From the NCBI RefSeq assembly GCF_001436395.1, contig NZ_AZGJ01000020.1, positions 1-33,796 of the forward strand: DNA of 33,796 nucleotides, read 5' to 3'. Origin of the DNA: Secundilactobacillus malefermentans DSM 5705 = KCTC 3548. GTDB lineage: Bacteria; Bacillota; Bacilli; Lactobacillales; Lactobacillaceae. Shown here piece by piece: positions 1-7,379 of this stretch. Within the stretch, counting starts at the first letter, position 1; each line of letters starts with the position of its first letter. The notes under the pieces were generated by a model that saw only the letters and a program-made list of their open reading frames with translations, was not told the origin of the DNA and searched no databases. The translations under genes were made by a program, and so were the position numbers.

Positions 1-300
1 CTAACTTGATTATAAAACGCGCGCAAAACATTCGTTTTGTCCCAGCCCCGTTGCTATTTCCGAATATTCTTGCTTAGTCGGGTTCCAAAAAGCTACTTTC
101 TCTGCCTAGCTACGATCAACAAACAATCCCAAGTGCAGGATTATTCGTTAATCTAGGCTGCGACTTGGACTGTCGCACTTCGACATAGTCCAATCGACAT
201 CGTAGCGGAGCGTAGTATGCTCAAAAGCAAACCGCCTTTTGTCTCACCCTCGTTTTATTGAGCTTTAAAGGCTCAATTACTAGGTGGGTTACATTAAATA
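1..300. other. Structured intergenic element, possibly a dispersed repeat or ncRNA
   Basis: No credible ORF is present in this stretch. Two near-identical boxes, TTTTGTCCCAGCCCC (35-49) and TTTTGTCTCACCCTC (237-251), lie in direct orientation at its two ends. Between them are several inverted repeats. The strongest pairs 165-175 with 181-193 (11 bp with a 2-nt bulge). GCTACGAT (109-116) can pair with ATCGTAGC (199-206), and GCCTAG (104-109) with CTAGGC (153-158); these two pairings cross, so they are alternatives or a pseudoknot. A further hairpin, CAAAAC/GTTTTG, lies at 24-39 and ATTGAG/CTCAAT at about 257-277. From general memory, GGCTGGGACAAAA-type boxes recur between genes in lactobacilli, but I cannot verify that here. 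The coding strand, if it is an RNA, is unknown. Confidence 0.4.
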
Positions 301-357
301 GTGGCGTCACTGACTTCTTAGTCGTAAACTATTAACTATCAAAGGGAGTGACAGGTA

Positions 358-786
358 GTGGAAATGGAAATTCGACCGATGCGAATAGCTGAGCAGGAAC
401 AGCTTGCTGCAATCTATTTGAAAGCCAGGCAGGTGAGCTTTCCTTGGGTTCAGGATCCGCAATTAGCAGATTTTAAACGGGATTCAATGGGCGAGTCCGT
501 GATTATTGCGGCAATTGATGGCAAAATCGTGGGATTTGCGTCGCTGAATCGGTTATTGGCCTTTGTCCATTTACTGTTTGTTGATCCGGATTGGCAACGA
601 ATGAGTGTGGGACATCGACTCATTGAGGAAATGGATAAAAGAACGCAACGACCATTAACTTTGAAGTGCGTCATCGAGAACAAACCCGCCTTGGCCTTTT
701 ATAAGCGAGAAGGTTTTGAAATTTTACGGGAAAATCGCAATGACGTACCTGCAAATGATACGTTAATTAAACAAAAAAATGAGTGA
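358..786 (+). CDS. GNAT family N-acetyltransferase
   Basis: This 142-residue protein has the length and layout of a single-domain GCN5-related acetyltransferase, which transfers an acetyl group from acetyl-CoA to an amine. The core strand VHLLFVDPDWQRMSVGHRLI is followed by a short version of the acetyl-CoA loop. Near the C-terminus NKPALAFYKREGFEIL is the usual last helix and strand of the fold. The GTG start at 358 lies about 8 bases after AAAGGGAG; an ATG two codons later is further from the site and less likely. The stop codon lies inside the stem of the following terminator. The substrate cannot be inferred, and the gene has no functional partner next to it. Confidence 0.85.
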   Translation: MEMEIRPMRIAEQEQLAAIYLKARQVSFPWVQDPQLADFKRDSMGESVIIAAIDGKIVGFASLNRLLAFVHLLFVDPDWQRMSVGHRLIEEMDKRTQRPLTLKCVIENKPALAFYKREGFEILRENRNDVPANDTLIKQKNE

Positions 787-820
787 CTTCCGTTTATTTT
801 ACGGAGGCACTCATTTTTGT
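781..820. terminator. Bidirectional terminator between convergent genes
   Basis: GAGTG-A-CTTCCGT (781-793) pairs with ACGGAGGCACTC (801-812), with one bulged A and a 7-base loop. A T-run follows on the plus strand. The A-rich sequence before the stem gives a T-run on the minus strand, so it can end both the acetyltransferase gene and the small membrane protein gene. Confidence 0.8.
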
Positions 821-1065
821 TACTGGTTTAATTTAACTTCAAGTTCCATTTGTTTTGTCTTTTCACGCTCAATCTTTAGCTTCTTCTTTAGGGAACGATT
901 ATGGAAGAAACCAACCGCTGCAATTGCCACCGGAATCGTTGTCAATGCGACAACTGGCGGAACAATCCATGGATTTTCTTTAACAAAATCAAGGTGTTTT
1001 TCGCGCATCATTTTTTCAAATTCAAATAGTTTTTTAGGATCCATTTCTGGTAGTTTACGACTCAT
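820..1065 (-). CDS. Small single-pass membrane protein, unknown function
   Basis: This 81-residue protein is not recognised. It has a charged N-terminal part (about residues 1-30), one hydrophobic segment (about 33-54, starting after ENPWIVPP), and a very charged, probably helical C-terminal tail (56-81, many Lys and Glu). This suggests a single-pass membrane protein with a cytoplasmic coil. The ATG follows AAAGGAG by about 11 bases. A 105-residue plus-strand ORF overlaps the same DNA, but it would run through the terminator and lacks a good ribosome binding site, so the minus-strand reading is preferred. A promoter with a partial catabolite response element lies just upstream. Confidence 0.7.
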   Translation of the reverse strand: MSRKLPEMDPKKLFEFEKMMREKHLDFVKENPWIVPPVVALTTIPVAIAAVGFFHNRSLKKKLKIEREKTKQMELEVKLNQ

Positions 1066-1089
1066 CGTACATCACGCTCCTTTAACTCT

Positions 1090-1118
1090 ATCATAGCGTA
1101 AATGAAAGCGCTTGTCTG
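1090..1118 (-). promoter_or_regulatory. Candidate promoter with cre-like half-palindrome
   Basis: Read on the minus strand, CAGACA (1113-1118) and TATGAT (1090-1095) are 17 bases apart, in front of the 81-residue membrane protein gene. The sequence GACAAGCGCTTTCA (1103-1116) overlaps the -35 box and spacer. It matches the CcpA cre consensus in all but the first three bases. Carbon catabolite control is an inference from this partial match. Confidence 0.35.
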
Positions 1119-1127
1119 CAAATATGT

Positions 1128-2270
1128 TTAATGGATGATTTGGTTCTCATCGGTGGAAAGTGGGAAGCCCCGGCCAAACGATTCTAATAGAAATTGCCAA
1201 AGTGGACGGGGAATTTGTAATTCAGCGCGGTCACTCTCTGAAATTGTGTAGCGGATGGCGGATTCGTCATCATTTTGAACTTTTTGAATCCATTGAGGTT
1301 CGCGAATTAATTCCCGACCCATTGCCACAAAATCATTGCCAGCATCGATTAGCGCGTCGGCCTGTTGGGGACTGGCAACGTGACCGACCGTTATTAATGG
1401 CAAATCGTCAGCAAGCACCGCTTTAATTTGTTCAAAGACTGGGGTCGTTTGCGTCGAATCAACAATAGAACCTGCCCAAGCGTCTGCCAACGAAATATGA
1501 AGGTAATCAATGGCTGTTTTGTTGAGCTTTTTGACGAATTCAAGTGTATCTTCCAAACGAATGCCCGGTTCCTCGCGCTCTTCAGGCGAAAGTCGATAGC
1601 CTAAAATAAAGGGCCGGTCTGCGGTCTCCTTGATGACCCGAGTGGCTTCCTCGATAACGGCAAGGGGGAAGGCCATTCGTTTGTCCAATGAGCCACCCCA
1701 TTGGTCAGTCCGTCGGTTGGAGTGGGGGCTAAAGAATTGTTGCAAAAGGTAAGTGTTGGCACCATGAAGTTCGACACCATCAAACCCTGCTTCAATAGCA
1801 AGTTTGGTTGCATTGCCAAAGTCTTTAATGGTTTGCTCAACTTCAGCTTCTGTCAAAGCGCGAGGGATTTCAGCATCAGGACGAAGGGATGGAATCGCAC
1901 TTGCGGAGACGGGTTGCTGGCCACGCAGAATTTTTGAATTGGTCATGCGTCCAGCACTAAATATTTGAAGAATTGCCTTGGTATGACCGACCTTGATTGT
2001 ACGAGCTAAGCGTTGCAGGCCTGGCAGCATGGCCTCGTTTGTGATACTTAATTCGCCTTCAAAGCCCTTGCCGAGGTCGTTCACGTTAGCACAGCCAGTA
2101 ATGAGCATCCCAACGCCGCCAGCCCGTGAATGATAGTAGTTAAGCTCGTCCGTGGTAATGGTACCGTCGTGAAAGCTCGATTTTTCAGTCATTGGCGACA
2201 TGGCAATTCGGTTGGCAATAGTGACGCCATTTCGTAGTTTATAGGAATTTAAAAAGTGCCATTTTTTCAT
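1128..2270 (-). CDS. NADH:flavin oxidoreductase, Old Yellow Enzyme family
   Basis: This 380-residue protein is a TIM-barrel FMN enzyme of the OYE group, which reduces activated C=C bonds or similar substrates with NAD(P)H. The family signature is clear: RIAMSPMT near residue 21, AGFDGVELHGANTYLLQQFF at 161-180 with the substrate-binding His169 and Asn172, then SPHSNRRTDQWGGS. The FMN phosphate region near the C-terminus is seen as ITVGHVASPQQAD and FVAMGRELIREPQW. It lacks the extra FeS and dinucleotide domains of 2,4-dienoyl-CoA reductase, so it is the short form. The ATG follows AAAGGAG by 7 bases. The gene has its own upstream space and appears monocistronic. The physiological substrate is unknown. 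Confidence 0.92.
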   Translation of the reverse strand: MKKWHFLNSYKLRNGVTIANRIAMSPMTEKSSFHDGTITTDELNYYHSRAGGVGMLITGCANVNDLGKGFEGELSITNEAMLPGLQRLARTIKVGHTKAILQIFSAGRMTNSKILRGQQPVSASAIPSLRPDAEIPRALTEAEVEQTIKDFGNATKLAIEAGFDGVELHGANTYLLQQFFSPHSNRRTDQWGGSLDKRMAFPLAVIEEATRVIKETADRPFILGYRLSPEEREEPGIRLEDTLEFVKKLNKTAIDYLHISLADAWAGSIVDSTQTTPVFEQIKAVLADDLPLITVGHVASPQQADALIDAGNDFVAMGRELIREPQWIQKVQNDDESAIRYTISESDRAELQIPRPLWQFLLESFGRGFPLSTDENQIIH

Positions 2271-2329
2271 AGTTAACTCCTTTCTGACGCTAATTGTTTT
2301 AAGTTTACTCGTTTGGAAAAGAAGGCAAA

Positions 2330-2356
2330 AGAAAAACGTTCCGAAAAATCGGAACG
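2330..2356 (-). terminator. Intrinsic terminator of the lipoprotein gene
   Basis: CGTTCCGA (2337-2344) pairs perfectly with TCGGAACG (2349-2356) around a 4-base loop. Read on the minus strand it is followed by TTTTTCTTTT, just past the lipoprotein stop codon. Confidence 0.85.
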
Positions 2357-2365
2357 CTTCAACGG

Positions 2366-2917
2366 TTATTCTTTAGCAATTTTAACGAAGACGTTATTTG
2401 TTTTGTCTTCATCAATATCCCGGACGATCTTATAGCCCGTGACGTGAAGCCTTGTAGACTTGTTCTTGCCAGTCGTTGTGTCCTTGACGGTGAACGTTTG
2501 GGTCATTGGGATGTCAGATAGCTTTCCCTTGAATTTGATAACGGTTTGAGACTTGCTGTTCTTACCAAATGAGTACGAAAGGGTTCCTTCCTTACTTAGG
2601 GCGTTTGCTTTTTGAGCGGCTGAGTAAGTCTTGTAATATTTGCTGACGTTGTAGATTGTCACCTTTTTTGAATCCTTATCAAATTTGTAGGCTTCAAATC
2701 CAGAATTACTCTTGGAATTGATACCGCCCGAAAGATACCAAAGATCACTATTATTTGAAATTTGAGATTGAACGGAAGTTGCTTTGGTACTTTTGACTTC
2801 GTTACGGAAACTAGCTTGCTGGTTTGATTGATTGCTGCTCTTACCGCAAGCACTCAATACAACCACAAGAACCGCGGCAAGACTGATAAAAATGGCCATT
2901 GTCCGTGATTTTTTCAT
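2366..2917 (-). CDS. Putative lipoprotein, unknown function
   Basis: This 183-residue protein begins with a classical lipoprotein signal: Lys/Arg-rich start, hydrophobic core (about 7-20) and lipobox LSAC with Cys24 as the lipidated residue. A Ser/Asn/Gln-rich linker follows (about 26-57). The mature part (about 58-183) looks like a small beta-rich domain with repeated short strands such as LWYLSGGI and TQTFTVKDTTTGK, and it ends shortly after a strand. I do not recognise the family. It should sit on the outer face of the membrane. The ATG follows AGAGGAGTG closely, and a TATACT -10 box lies at 2944-2949 on the minus strand. The gene has its own terminator, so it is probably transcribed alone. 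Confidence 0.75.
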   Translation of the reverse strand: MKKSRTMAIFISLAAVLVVVLSACGKSSNQSNQQASFRNEVKSTKATSVQSQISNNSDLWYLSGGINSKSNSGFEAYKFDKDSKKVTIYNVSKYYKTYSAAQKANALSKEGTLSYSFGKNSKSQTVIKFKGKLSDIPMTQTFTVKDTTTGKNKSTRLHVTGYKIVRDIDEDKTNNVFVKIAKE

Positions 2918-3009
2918 GATATATCACTCCTCTATTTGACGATAGTATAGCACAGTCTCGTATGGGACAAAATTCTAACCTAAATTCTTAGCAAATAAAA
3001 AATAAATTG

Positions 3010-3186
3010 TTAACGGTTGTTCATGTATCGATAAATACCATATAGAACGATGGCGAGTAGAATGCCAAACCCAATCACCGGGTTCTCCCGGAAAATCCAA
3101 TGGAAGACGCGAAACGTACCACGGCCATGGGGAATGGCAACGCCAGAAATGAAATTTGTCAGCATTGAAAGCAGAACCTTTCCCAT
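3010..3186 (-). CDS. 58-residue small membrane protein, unknown function
   Basis: An uninterrupted minus-strand frame from ATG (3184-3186) to TAA (3010-3012) encodes 58 residues. CTGGAG lies 6 bases before the ATG. The protein has a weakly amphipathic start (MGKVLLSMLTNFISGVA), a central region rich in Arg, His and aromatic residues (HGRGTFRVFHWIFREN), a hydrophobic segment (about 36-53) and a short basic end (YRYMNNR). The strong ribosome binding site, membrane-protein composition and otherwise empty DNA support a real gene. It is close to the lipoprotein gene on the same strand but has no obvious link to it. I do not recognise the family. Confidence 0.6.
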   Translation of the reverse strand: MGKVLLSMLTNFISGVAIPHGRGTFRVFHWIFRENPVIGFGILLAIVLYGIYRYMNNR

Positions 3187-3293
3187 ATTTTTCTCCAGTT
3201 TAACGCATTTTTCAGGTAAAAGATAAGCAAAAGCGTTAAAATTTCGGTATCATAGGGACTATATGATTTTAATCGGGGAACGGGGTGCTTTAA

Positions 3294-4751
3294 GTGACCA
3301 TCAATTGGTATTTAATATTCGAAATAATCGTTTTTATTAACGCGGCGCTTGCCTTTATTACCGTTTTTAGAGAAAAACGGGATATTGCGGCAACTTGGGC
3401 CTGGCTGATTGTGTTAGTTTTTGTGCCAGTTGTCGGCTTCCTGGCCTACGCCTTTATTGGTCGAAAGCTCCCAAGGCGTCAAATTTATCGAGTTAAAAAC
3501 CAGGTCAGAATGCAGTTGGACAAACGGGTCATGCAGCAACGAACGCAAATTGGGTTCGATCATCTACCTGCTGACGACGTGACAGAAGAGACGTCCTCAT
3601 TGGTGAGCCTCTTTGTCAGGACGGACCACGCTTTCCTGTCCCGTAAAAATCGAGTGAAAATTTTCATTGATGGTAATTCCCTATTTCACCGCATGATTCA
3701 GGATATTGAAGCGGCGCAATCCAGTATTCACATTGAATTTTATACTTTCTACAACGATAAGATTGGAAATGAAATTCTCGATTTATTGATTAAAAAAGCG
3801 CAGTCTGGCGTTGAAGTTCGGGTAATTTATGATTCTTGGGGGTCGATGGGAACTTGGCGAAGTTTCTTCAAGCCACTTATGGCCGCTGGAGGGCACGTTG
3901 AACCCTTCTTGGCCACCCATTCAGCTCTACTGGATTTCCGTTTGAACTTCCGTGACCATAGGAAAATTGTGGTAGTTGATGGAAAAATCGGCTACGTTGG
4001 CGGATTTAACATTGGGGATCAGTATTTGGGGCGTAAGGAAAAATTTGGTAACTGGCGCGACACCCATTTGAGAATTGTGGGTTCCGGCGTCTTCGGATTA
4101 CAAGCCCGCTTCATTTTGGACTGGAACGTCACTGATAAGCACCATCCAATTCCAACTGATTACGTGGAACCAAAGTACTTCCCACTGACTAAAATTAAGG
4201 GCGAAACTAACCTGCAAATTGTCTCAAGCGGTCCGGATTCTGATTTGCAACAGATTAAAATGGGTTACATTCGCCTCATTCAAACGGCGCAAAAGCGACT
4301 TTGGATTCAATCGCCGTACTTAATTCCGGATGATAGTGTTTTTGATGCGTTGCGGATTGCCTCGATGGCGGGCGTTGACGTGCGAATTATGATTCCAAAT
4401 ATGCCGGATCACCCGTTTGTCTATCGGGCAACACAGTATTATGCGCGCCTGCTTGCGAATGATGGTATTAAAATTTATTTTTACGGAAATGGGTTCTTGC
4501 ACGCAAAAACGATGGTTGTCGATAGTAAAATTGCCTCGGTTGGTTCAGCCAATCTGGATTACCGCAGTTTCAAATTAAACTTCGAAATTAACGCATTCTT
4601 GTATGACGCTAAGTTGGCAAAAGAGTTGGAAGATATTTTTGAAAATGATGTCACTAGTAGTGAGCTGATGACCCCGGAGAAGTTTGCGGCGCAGTCACTC
4701 TATTTAAAATTCAAACAAGACGCGAGTCGATTGTTGTCTCCAATTTTGTAG
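3294..4751 (+). CDS. cls: Cardiolipin synthase (phospholipase D superfamily)
   Basis: This 485-residue protein condenses two phosphatidylglycerol molecules into cardiolipin and glycerol at the membrane. Two N-terminal transmembrane helices (about 5-23 and 35-56) have the PLDc_N form (WLIVLVFVPVVGFLAYAFIGRKL). Two HKD catalytic motifs follow: HRKIVVVD at 222-229 with GGFNIGDQYLG after it, and HAKTMVVD at 403-410 with GSANLDYRSF. Length and order fit bacterial ClsA-type synthases. The start is GTG at 3294, a few bases after GGGGTG; an earlier in-frame start is not seen. No strong promoter stands out. A terminator shared with tetR follows directly. Confidence 0.95.
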   Translation: MTINWYLIFEIIVFINAALAFITVFREKRDIAATWAWLIVLVFVPVVGFLAYAFIGRKLPRRQIYRVKNQVRMQLDKRVMQQRTQIGFDHLPADDVTEETSSLVSLFVRTDHAFLSRKNRVKIFIDGNSLFHRMIQDIEAAQSSIHIEFYTFYNDKIGNEILDLLIKKAQSGVEVRVIYDSWGSMGTWRSFFKPLMAAGGHVEPFLATHSALLDFRLNFRDHRKIVVVDGKIGYVGGFNIGDQYLGRKEKFGNWRDTHLRIVGSGVFGLQARFILDWNVTDKHHPIPTDYVEPKYFPLTKIKGETNLQIVSSGPDSDLQQIKMGYIRLIQTAQKRLWIQSPYLIPDDSVFDALRIASMAGVDVRIMIPNMPDHPFVYRATQYYARLLANDGIKIYFYGNGFLHAKTMVVDSKIASVGSANLDYRSFKLNFEINAFLYDAKLAKELEDIFENDVTSSELMTPEKFAAQSLYLKFKQDASRLLSPIL

Positions 4752-4761
4752 AAGTTGACAC

Positions 4762-4803
4762 AAAAAGGGACCGAAATCCGTTAAGATTTCGATCCTTTTT
4801 TTA
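4762..4803. terminator. Bidirectional terminator between cls and the TetR gene
   Basis: GGACCGAAATC (4768-4778) pairs with GATTTCGATCC (4785-4795) with one mismatch, followed by a run of T. The A-run before the stem supplies T on the minus strand for the convergent regulator gene. Confidence 0.85.
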
Positions 4804-4805
4804 TT

Positions 4806-5465
4806 TTATGATTTTACTATTTTCGTTTTCAAGCCTTCAATAATGATTTCCAGGCCCATTTCAAACTGTTCCTTTGCCGAAAAAGAATTTCTAATTTTGA
4901 TGGAGGCGGCCATGTGTTGGAGCGCGTGTTCCTGAACGTTTTCATGGATAAGGGCAACGTGTTTGGCAATCTCCTGGCCTTTATGATCCACAATCTGTTG
5001 CCGAAAGCGATTTTCGGTGGATAGATCAATAATCGATCCAGTCAGGAGAAAATCGATGGAGGTCATGGCAACCGTTGATGTTTGCTCATCAATTCCAGCA
5101 TCGGCCATAATCCCGATGGCGTGATCGATTAATCGGAGTCGTACAAGGGAGGAGGGAATTGTTTCAACCATCAAAATGGCTGAGGATGGGTAAGCAATAT
5201 AAACGTCTAAAATATTATCAAAAAGTTGACGGAGTTGGTCTGCCCAGTTGAGGCTTGGGTCAGGAAATTTAATTTTTCCAATAATCACTTCGGCCATCGC
5301 CTGGAGAATTTCCTGTTTGTTTTTAAAATACCAGTACAACGTTGATACATCAATGTGCAGGTCGCGAGCAACGTGCCGGAGAGAAAAGGCATTAAAGGAT
5401 TTTTCTTGTCCTAACGTTTTGATGGCTTGCTGAATAATCTGTTCTCGTTTAATTTCCTTTGGCAA
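4806..5465 (-). CDS. TetR/AcrR family transcriptional regulator
   Basis: This is a 219-residue regulator. The N-terminal helix-turn-helix (about 27-54) has the usual TetR elements: FSLRHVARDLHIDVSTLYWY, then FKNKQEIL. The remaining helical part should bind ligand and form the dimer. I chose TTG at 5463-5465 as the start because AGGAGG lies 6 bases before it and the protein then begins MPKEIKREQ, typical for the family; the longer ORF would add 23 residues that cover the binding site and promoter. The gene is divergent from an ABC exporter pair, the common arrangement for a drug-responsive repressor. The palindrome at 5571-5587 is its likely operator. The inducer is unknown. Confidence 0.9.
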   Translation of the reverse strand: MPKEIKREQIIQQAIKTLGQEKSFNAFSLRHVARDLHIDVSTLYWYFKNKQEILQAMAEVIIGKIKFPDPSLNWADQLRQLFDNILDVYIAYPSSAILMVETIPSSLVRLRLIDHAIGIMADAGIDEQTSTVAMTSIDFLLTGSIIDLSTENRFRQQIVDHKGQEIAKHVALIHENVQEHALQHMAASIKIRNSFSAKEQFEMGLEIIIEGLKTKIVKS

Positions 5466-5570
5466 AATAAGCCTCCTTTTTAAATTAATAAGAAATAGTA
5501 ATTGTTTTTTAAGGTGTGATTTGGTAATATACAAATTGCTTTTGCTTCAGCGCTATTTTTTTGTTATTTA

Positions 5571-5587
5571 CTCCAACACTGTTGGAG
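5571..5587. promoter_or_regulatory. Palindrome, probable TetR-family operator
   Basis: CTCCAAC-ACT-GTTGGAG is a perfect 7-bp inverted repeat around 3 bases, in the space between the divergent regulator and ABC exporter genes, about 50 bases before the exporter start. Position and symmetry suit a TetR dimer. I saw no second copy nearby, and the exact promoter boxes are not clear. Confidence 0.6.
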
Positions 5588-5637
5588 AGTTGATTTATTC
5601 TAACATATTTAAACAAGTTATCAAGGGAGGGTTCACT

Positions 5638-7377
5638 GTGATCACAAAGGCAATTGGTAAATATAAGCTGTTAGTGACTGCTGCTATTCTAACCATGTTA
5701 ATCCAGGTTGGGGCAACGTTATGGCAGCCCAGTTACATGAAAAGTATTCTAAGTGTGATGGCAAATACAGCACTTTCCACGTCAGGCAAAATTGATCGGA
5801 TAAGTGGGTACGGGGTCGCACTGATTGTTATTGCGGTAATCGGATTAATTGGCTCTGTTTTAAACACGATTACTGCGGCTAAAATTGCCCAAGCAGTTTC
5901 AGCCGACTTACGAGAAAATACGTTTCGAAAAATTCAGACCTTCTCATATGAAGATGTTGAAAAATTTAAATCAGAAAACCTCGTTGTCCGAATGACGAAT
6001 GATATTAACCAAATTCAAATGCTCCTAATGATGATTTTTCAGGTTCTCATTCGGGTCCCACTCCTTTTTGTTGGGGCGTTTGTCCTCTCGATTATTACGA
6101 TGCCCCAACTTTGGTGGATTATCATCGTCATGGTGGTCCTAATCGTTGTGGTCACAGGCTTATCAATGCGCGCAATGGGGCCACATTTCTCAGCTTTCCA
6201 AAAATTAATGGACCGCATTAATGGAATTGCCAAGGATAATCTGCGAGGCGCACGCGTTGTTAAATCATTTGTGCAAGAGAAAAACCAAGAAGCTAAATTC
6301 GATAAGGAATCGGATGACCTATTTGGCCATAACTTATCAGTTGGGTATATTTTCTCAACGATGATTCCGGCCTTCACCATTATTTCGCAATTAGCTATTT
6401 TTGTCGCTATTTTATTCGTTTCAACCTTTATTACGAAATCGGCATCGTTTGCGCAGGATCAGTTGGGGGGCATCATGTCCTTTATTCAATATATGATGCA
6501 AATTATGTTCGCCATTATTATGGGCGGAATGATGTCGATGTTTGCTTCACGTGGCTTCGTGTCGATGGGCCGAATTGCTGAGGTTCTCGATACGAAGGTT
6601 TCAATGATTTTCGACGATGTGCCGGATGAAACGCTTGATGGGACGATTGAGTTTGATCACGTTTCGTTTGCCTATCCAAATGACGATGAACCAATGCTAA
6701 AGGACGTCAGTTTCAAAATTAATTCCGGTCAAATGGTGGGAATTGTTGGAGCAACCGGTGCCGGTAAATCTACCTTGGCCCAATTAATTCCTAGACTGTT
6801 TGATCCAACTTCTGGAACCGTCAAAGTGGGCGGTAAGGATTTGAGACATGTGTCAAAGGGAACCCTAAAGAAGAATATCTCGATTGTTTTGCAAAAGGCT
6901 ATTCTATTTTCCGGTACCATTTCTGGAAATCTGAAACAGGGAAAGCAAGATGCGAGCTCGAGTGAAATGGATCGCGCAGCGCAAATTGCGCAGGCGGCCG
7001 AGTTTATTAATAAGTTACCGGACCGGTATGAAGCAAACGTTGAGGAACGAGGGAATAACTTCTCTGGTGGCCAAAAACAACGAATGTCGATTACCCGGGG
7101 AATAATCAAATCACCGAAAATCCTTATTTTAGATGATTCGACATCCGCTTTGGATGCCAGATCTGAAAAGCTTGTACAGGATGCCTTTAGCCAAGAATTA
7201 AAGGACACCACTACAATTATTATTGCCCAAAAAATTTCGTCTGTTGTCCATGCGGATACCATTTTGGTAATGGATGAAGGGCGAATTGTCGCGCAAGGAA
7301 ACCACAAAGAGTTGGTGGCAACTTCTGATGTTTACCAACAAATTTATGCAACCCAAAAAGCAAAGGAGGAAGCCTAA
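5638..7377 (+). CDS. Heterodimeric ABC exporter, degenerate-ATPase half (LmrC/BmrC-like)
   Basis: This 579-residue half-transporter has six membrane helices followed by a nucleotide-binding domain. Walker A is GATGAGKST (371-379) and the signature is intact, FSGGQ (475-479). The residue after the Walker B aspartate is Asp500 instead of the catalytic Glu ([12 protein letters not shown]), and the switch His is Gln531 (IIIAQKI). This subunit therefore supplies the degenerate site, as known for LmrCD, BmrCD and similar heterodimeric multidrug exporters. Its partner is the next gene, two bases downstream. GTG at 5638 follows GGGAGG by 7 bases; the 39-residue upstream extension from TTG would cross the operator and is rejected. 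Drug export is inferred from family and TetR context. Confidence 0.9.
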   Translation: MITKAIGKYKLLVTAAILTMLIQVGATLWQPSYMKSILSVMANTALSTSGKIDRISGYGVALIVIAVIGLIGSVLNTITAAKIAQAVSADLRENTFRKIQTFSYEDVEKFKSENLVVRMTNDINQIQMLLMMIFQVLIRVPLLFVGAFVLSIITMPQLWWIIIVMVVLIVVVTGLSMRAMGPHFSAFQKLMDRINGIAKDNLRGARVVKSFVQEKNQEAKFDKESDDLFGHNLSVGYIFSTMIPAFTIISQLAIFVAILFVSTFITKSASFAQDQLGGIMSFIQYMMQIMFAIIMGGMMSMFASRGFVSMGRIAEVLDTKVSMIFDDVPDETLDGTIEFDHVSFAYPNDDEPMLKDVSFKINSGQMVGIVGATGAGKSTLAQLIPRLFDPTSGTVKVGGKDLRHVSKGTLKKNISIVLQKAILFSGTISGNLKQGKQDASSSEMDRAAQIAQAAEFINKLPDRYEANVEERGNNFSGGQKQRMSITRGIIKSPKILILDDSTSALDARSEKLVQDAFSQELKDTTTIIIAQKISSVVHADTILVMDEGRIVAQGNHKELVATSDVYQQIYATQKAKEEA

Positions 7378-7379
7378 AG

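Noticed and set aside
1-300. tmRNA, RNase P RNA or T-box on either strand
   Set aside because: I looked for a CCA-ended acceptor and tag-peptide frame, for the RNase P core and for the T-box GGTGG motif, and found none of them.
779-1096. 105-residue plus-strand ORF
   Set aside because: It starts at the stop of the first acetyltransferase gene, runs through a terminator and opposes a minus-strand gene with a proper ribosome binding site and a membrane segment.
3215-3245. cre site before cls (AAAAGCGTTAAA)
   Set aside because: Only the central bases match and the outer TG and CA are missing.
5521-5637. 39-residue N-terminal extension of the first ABC subunit
   Set aside because: No ribosome binding site precedes the TTG, and the extension would cover the palindromic operator. 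GTG at 5638 has GGGAGG at the right distance.
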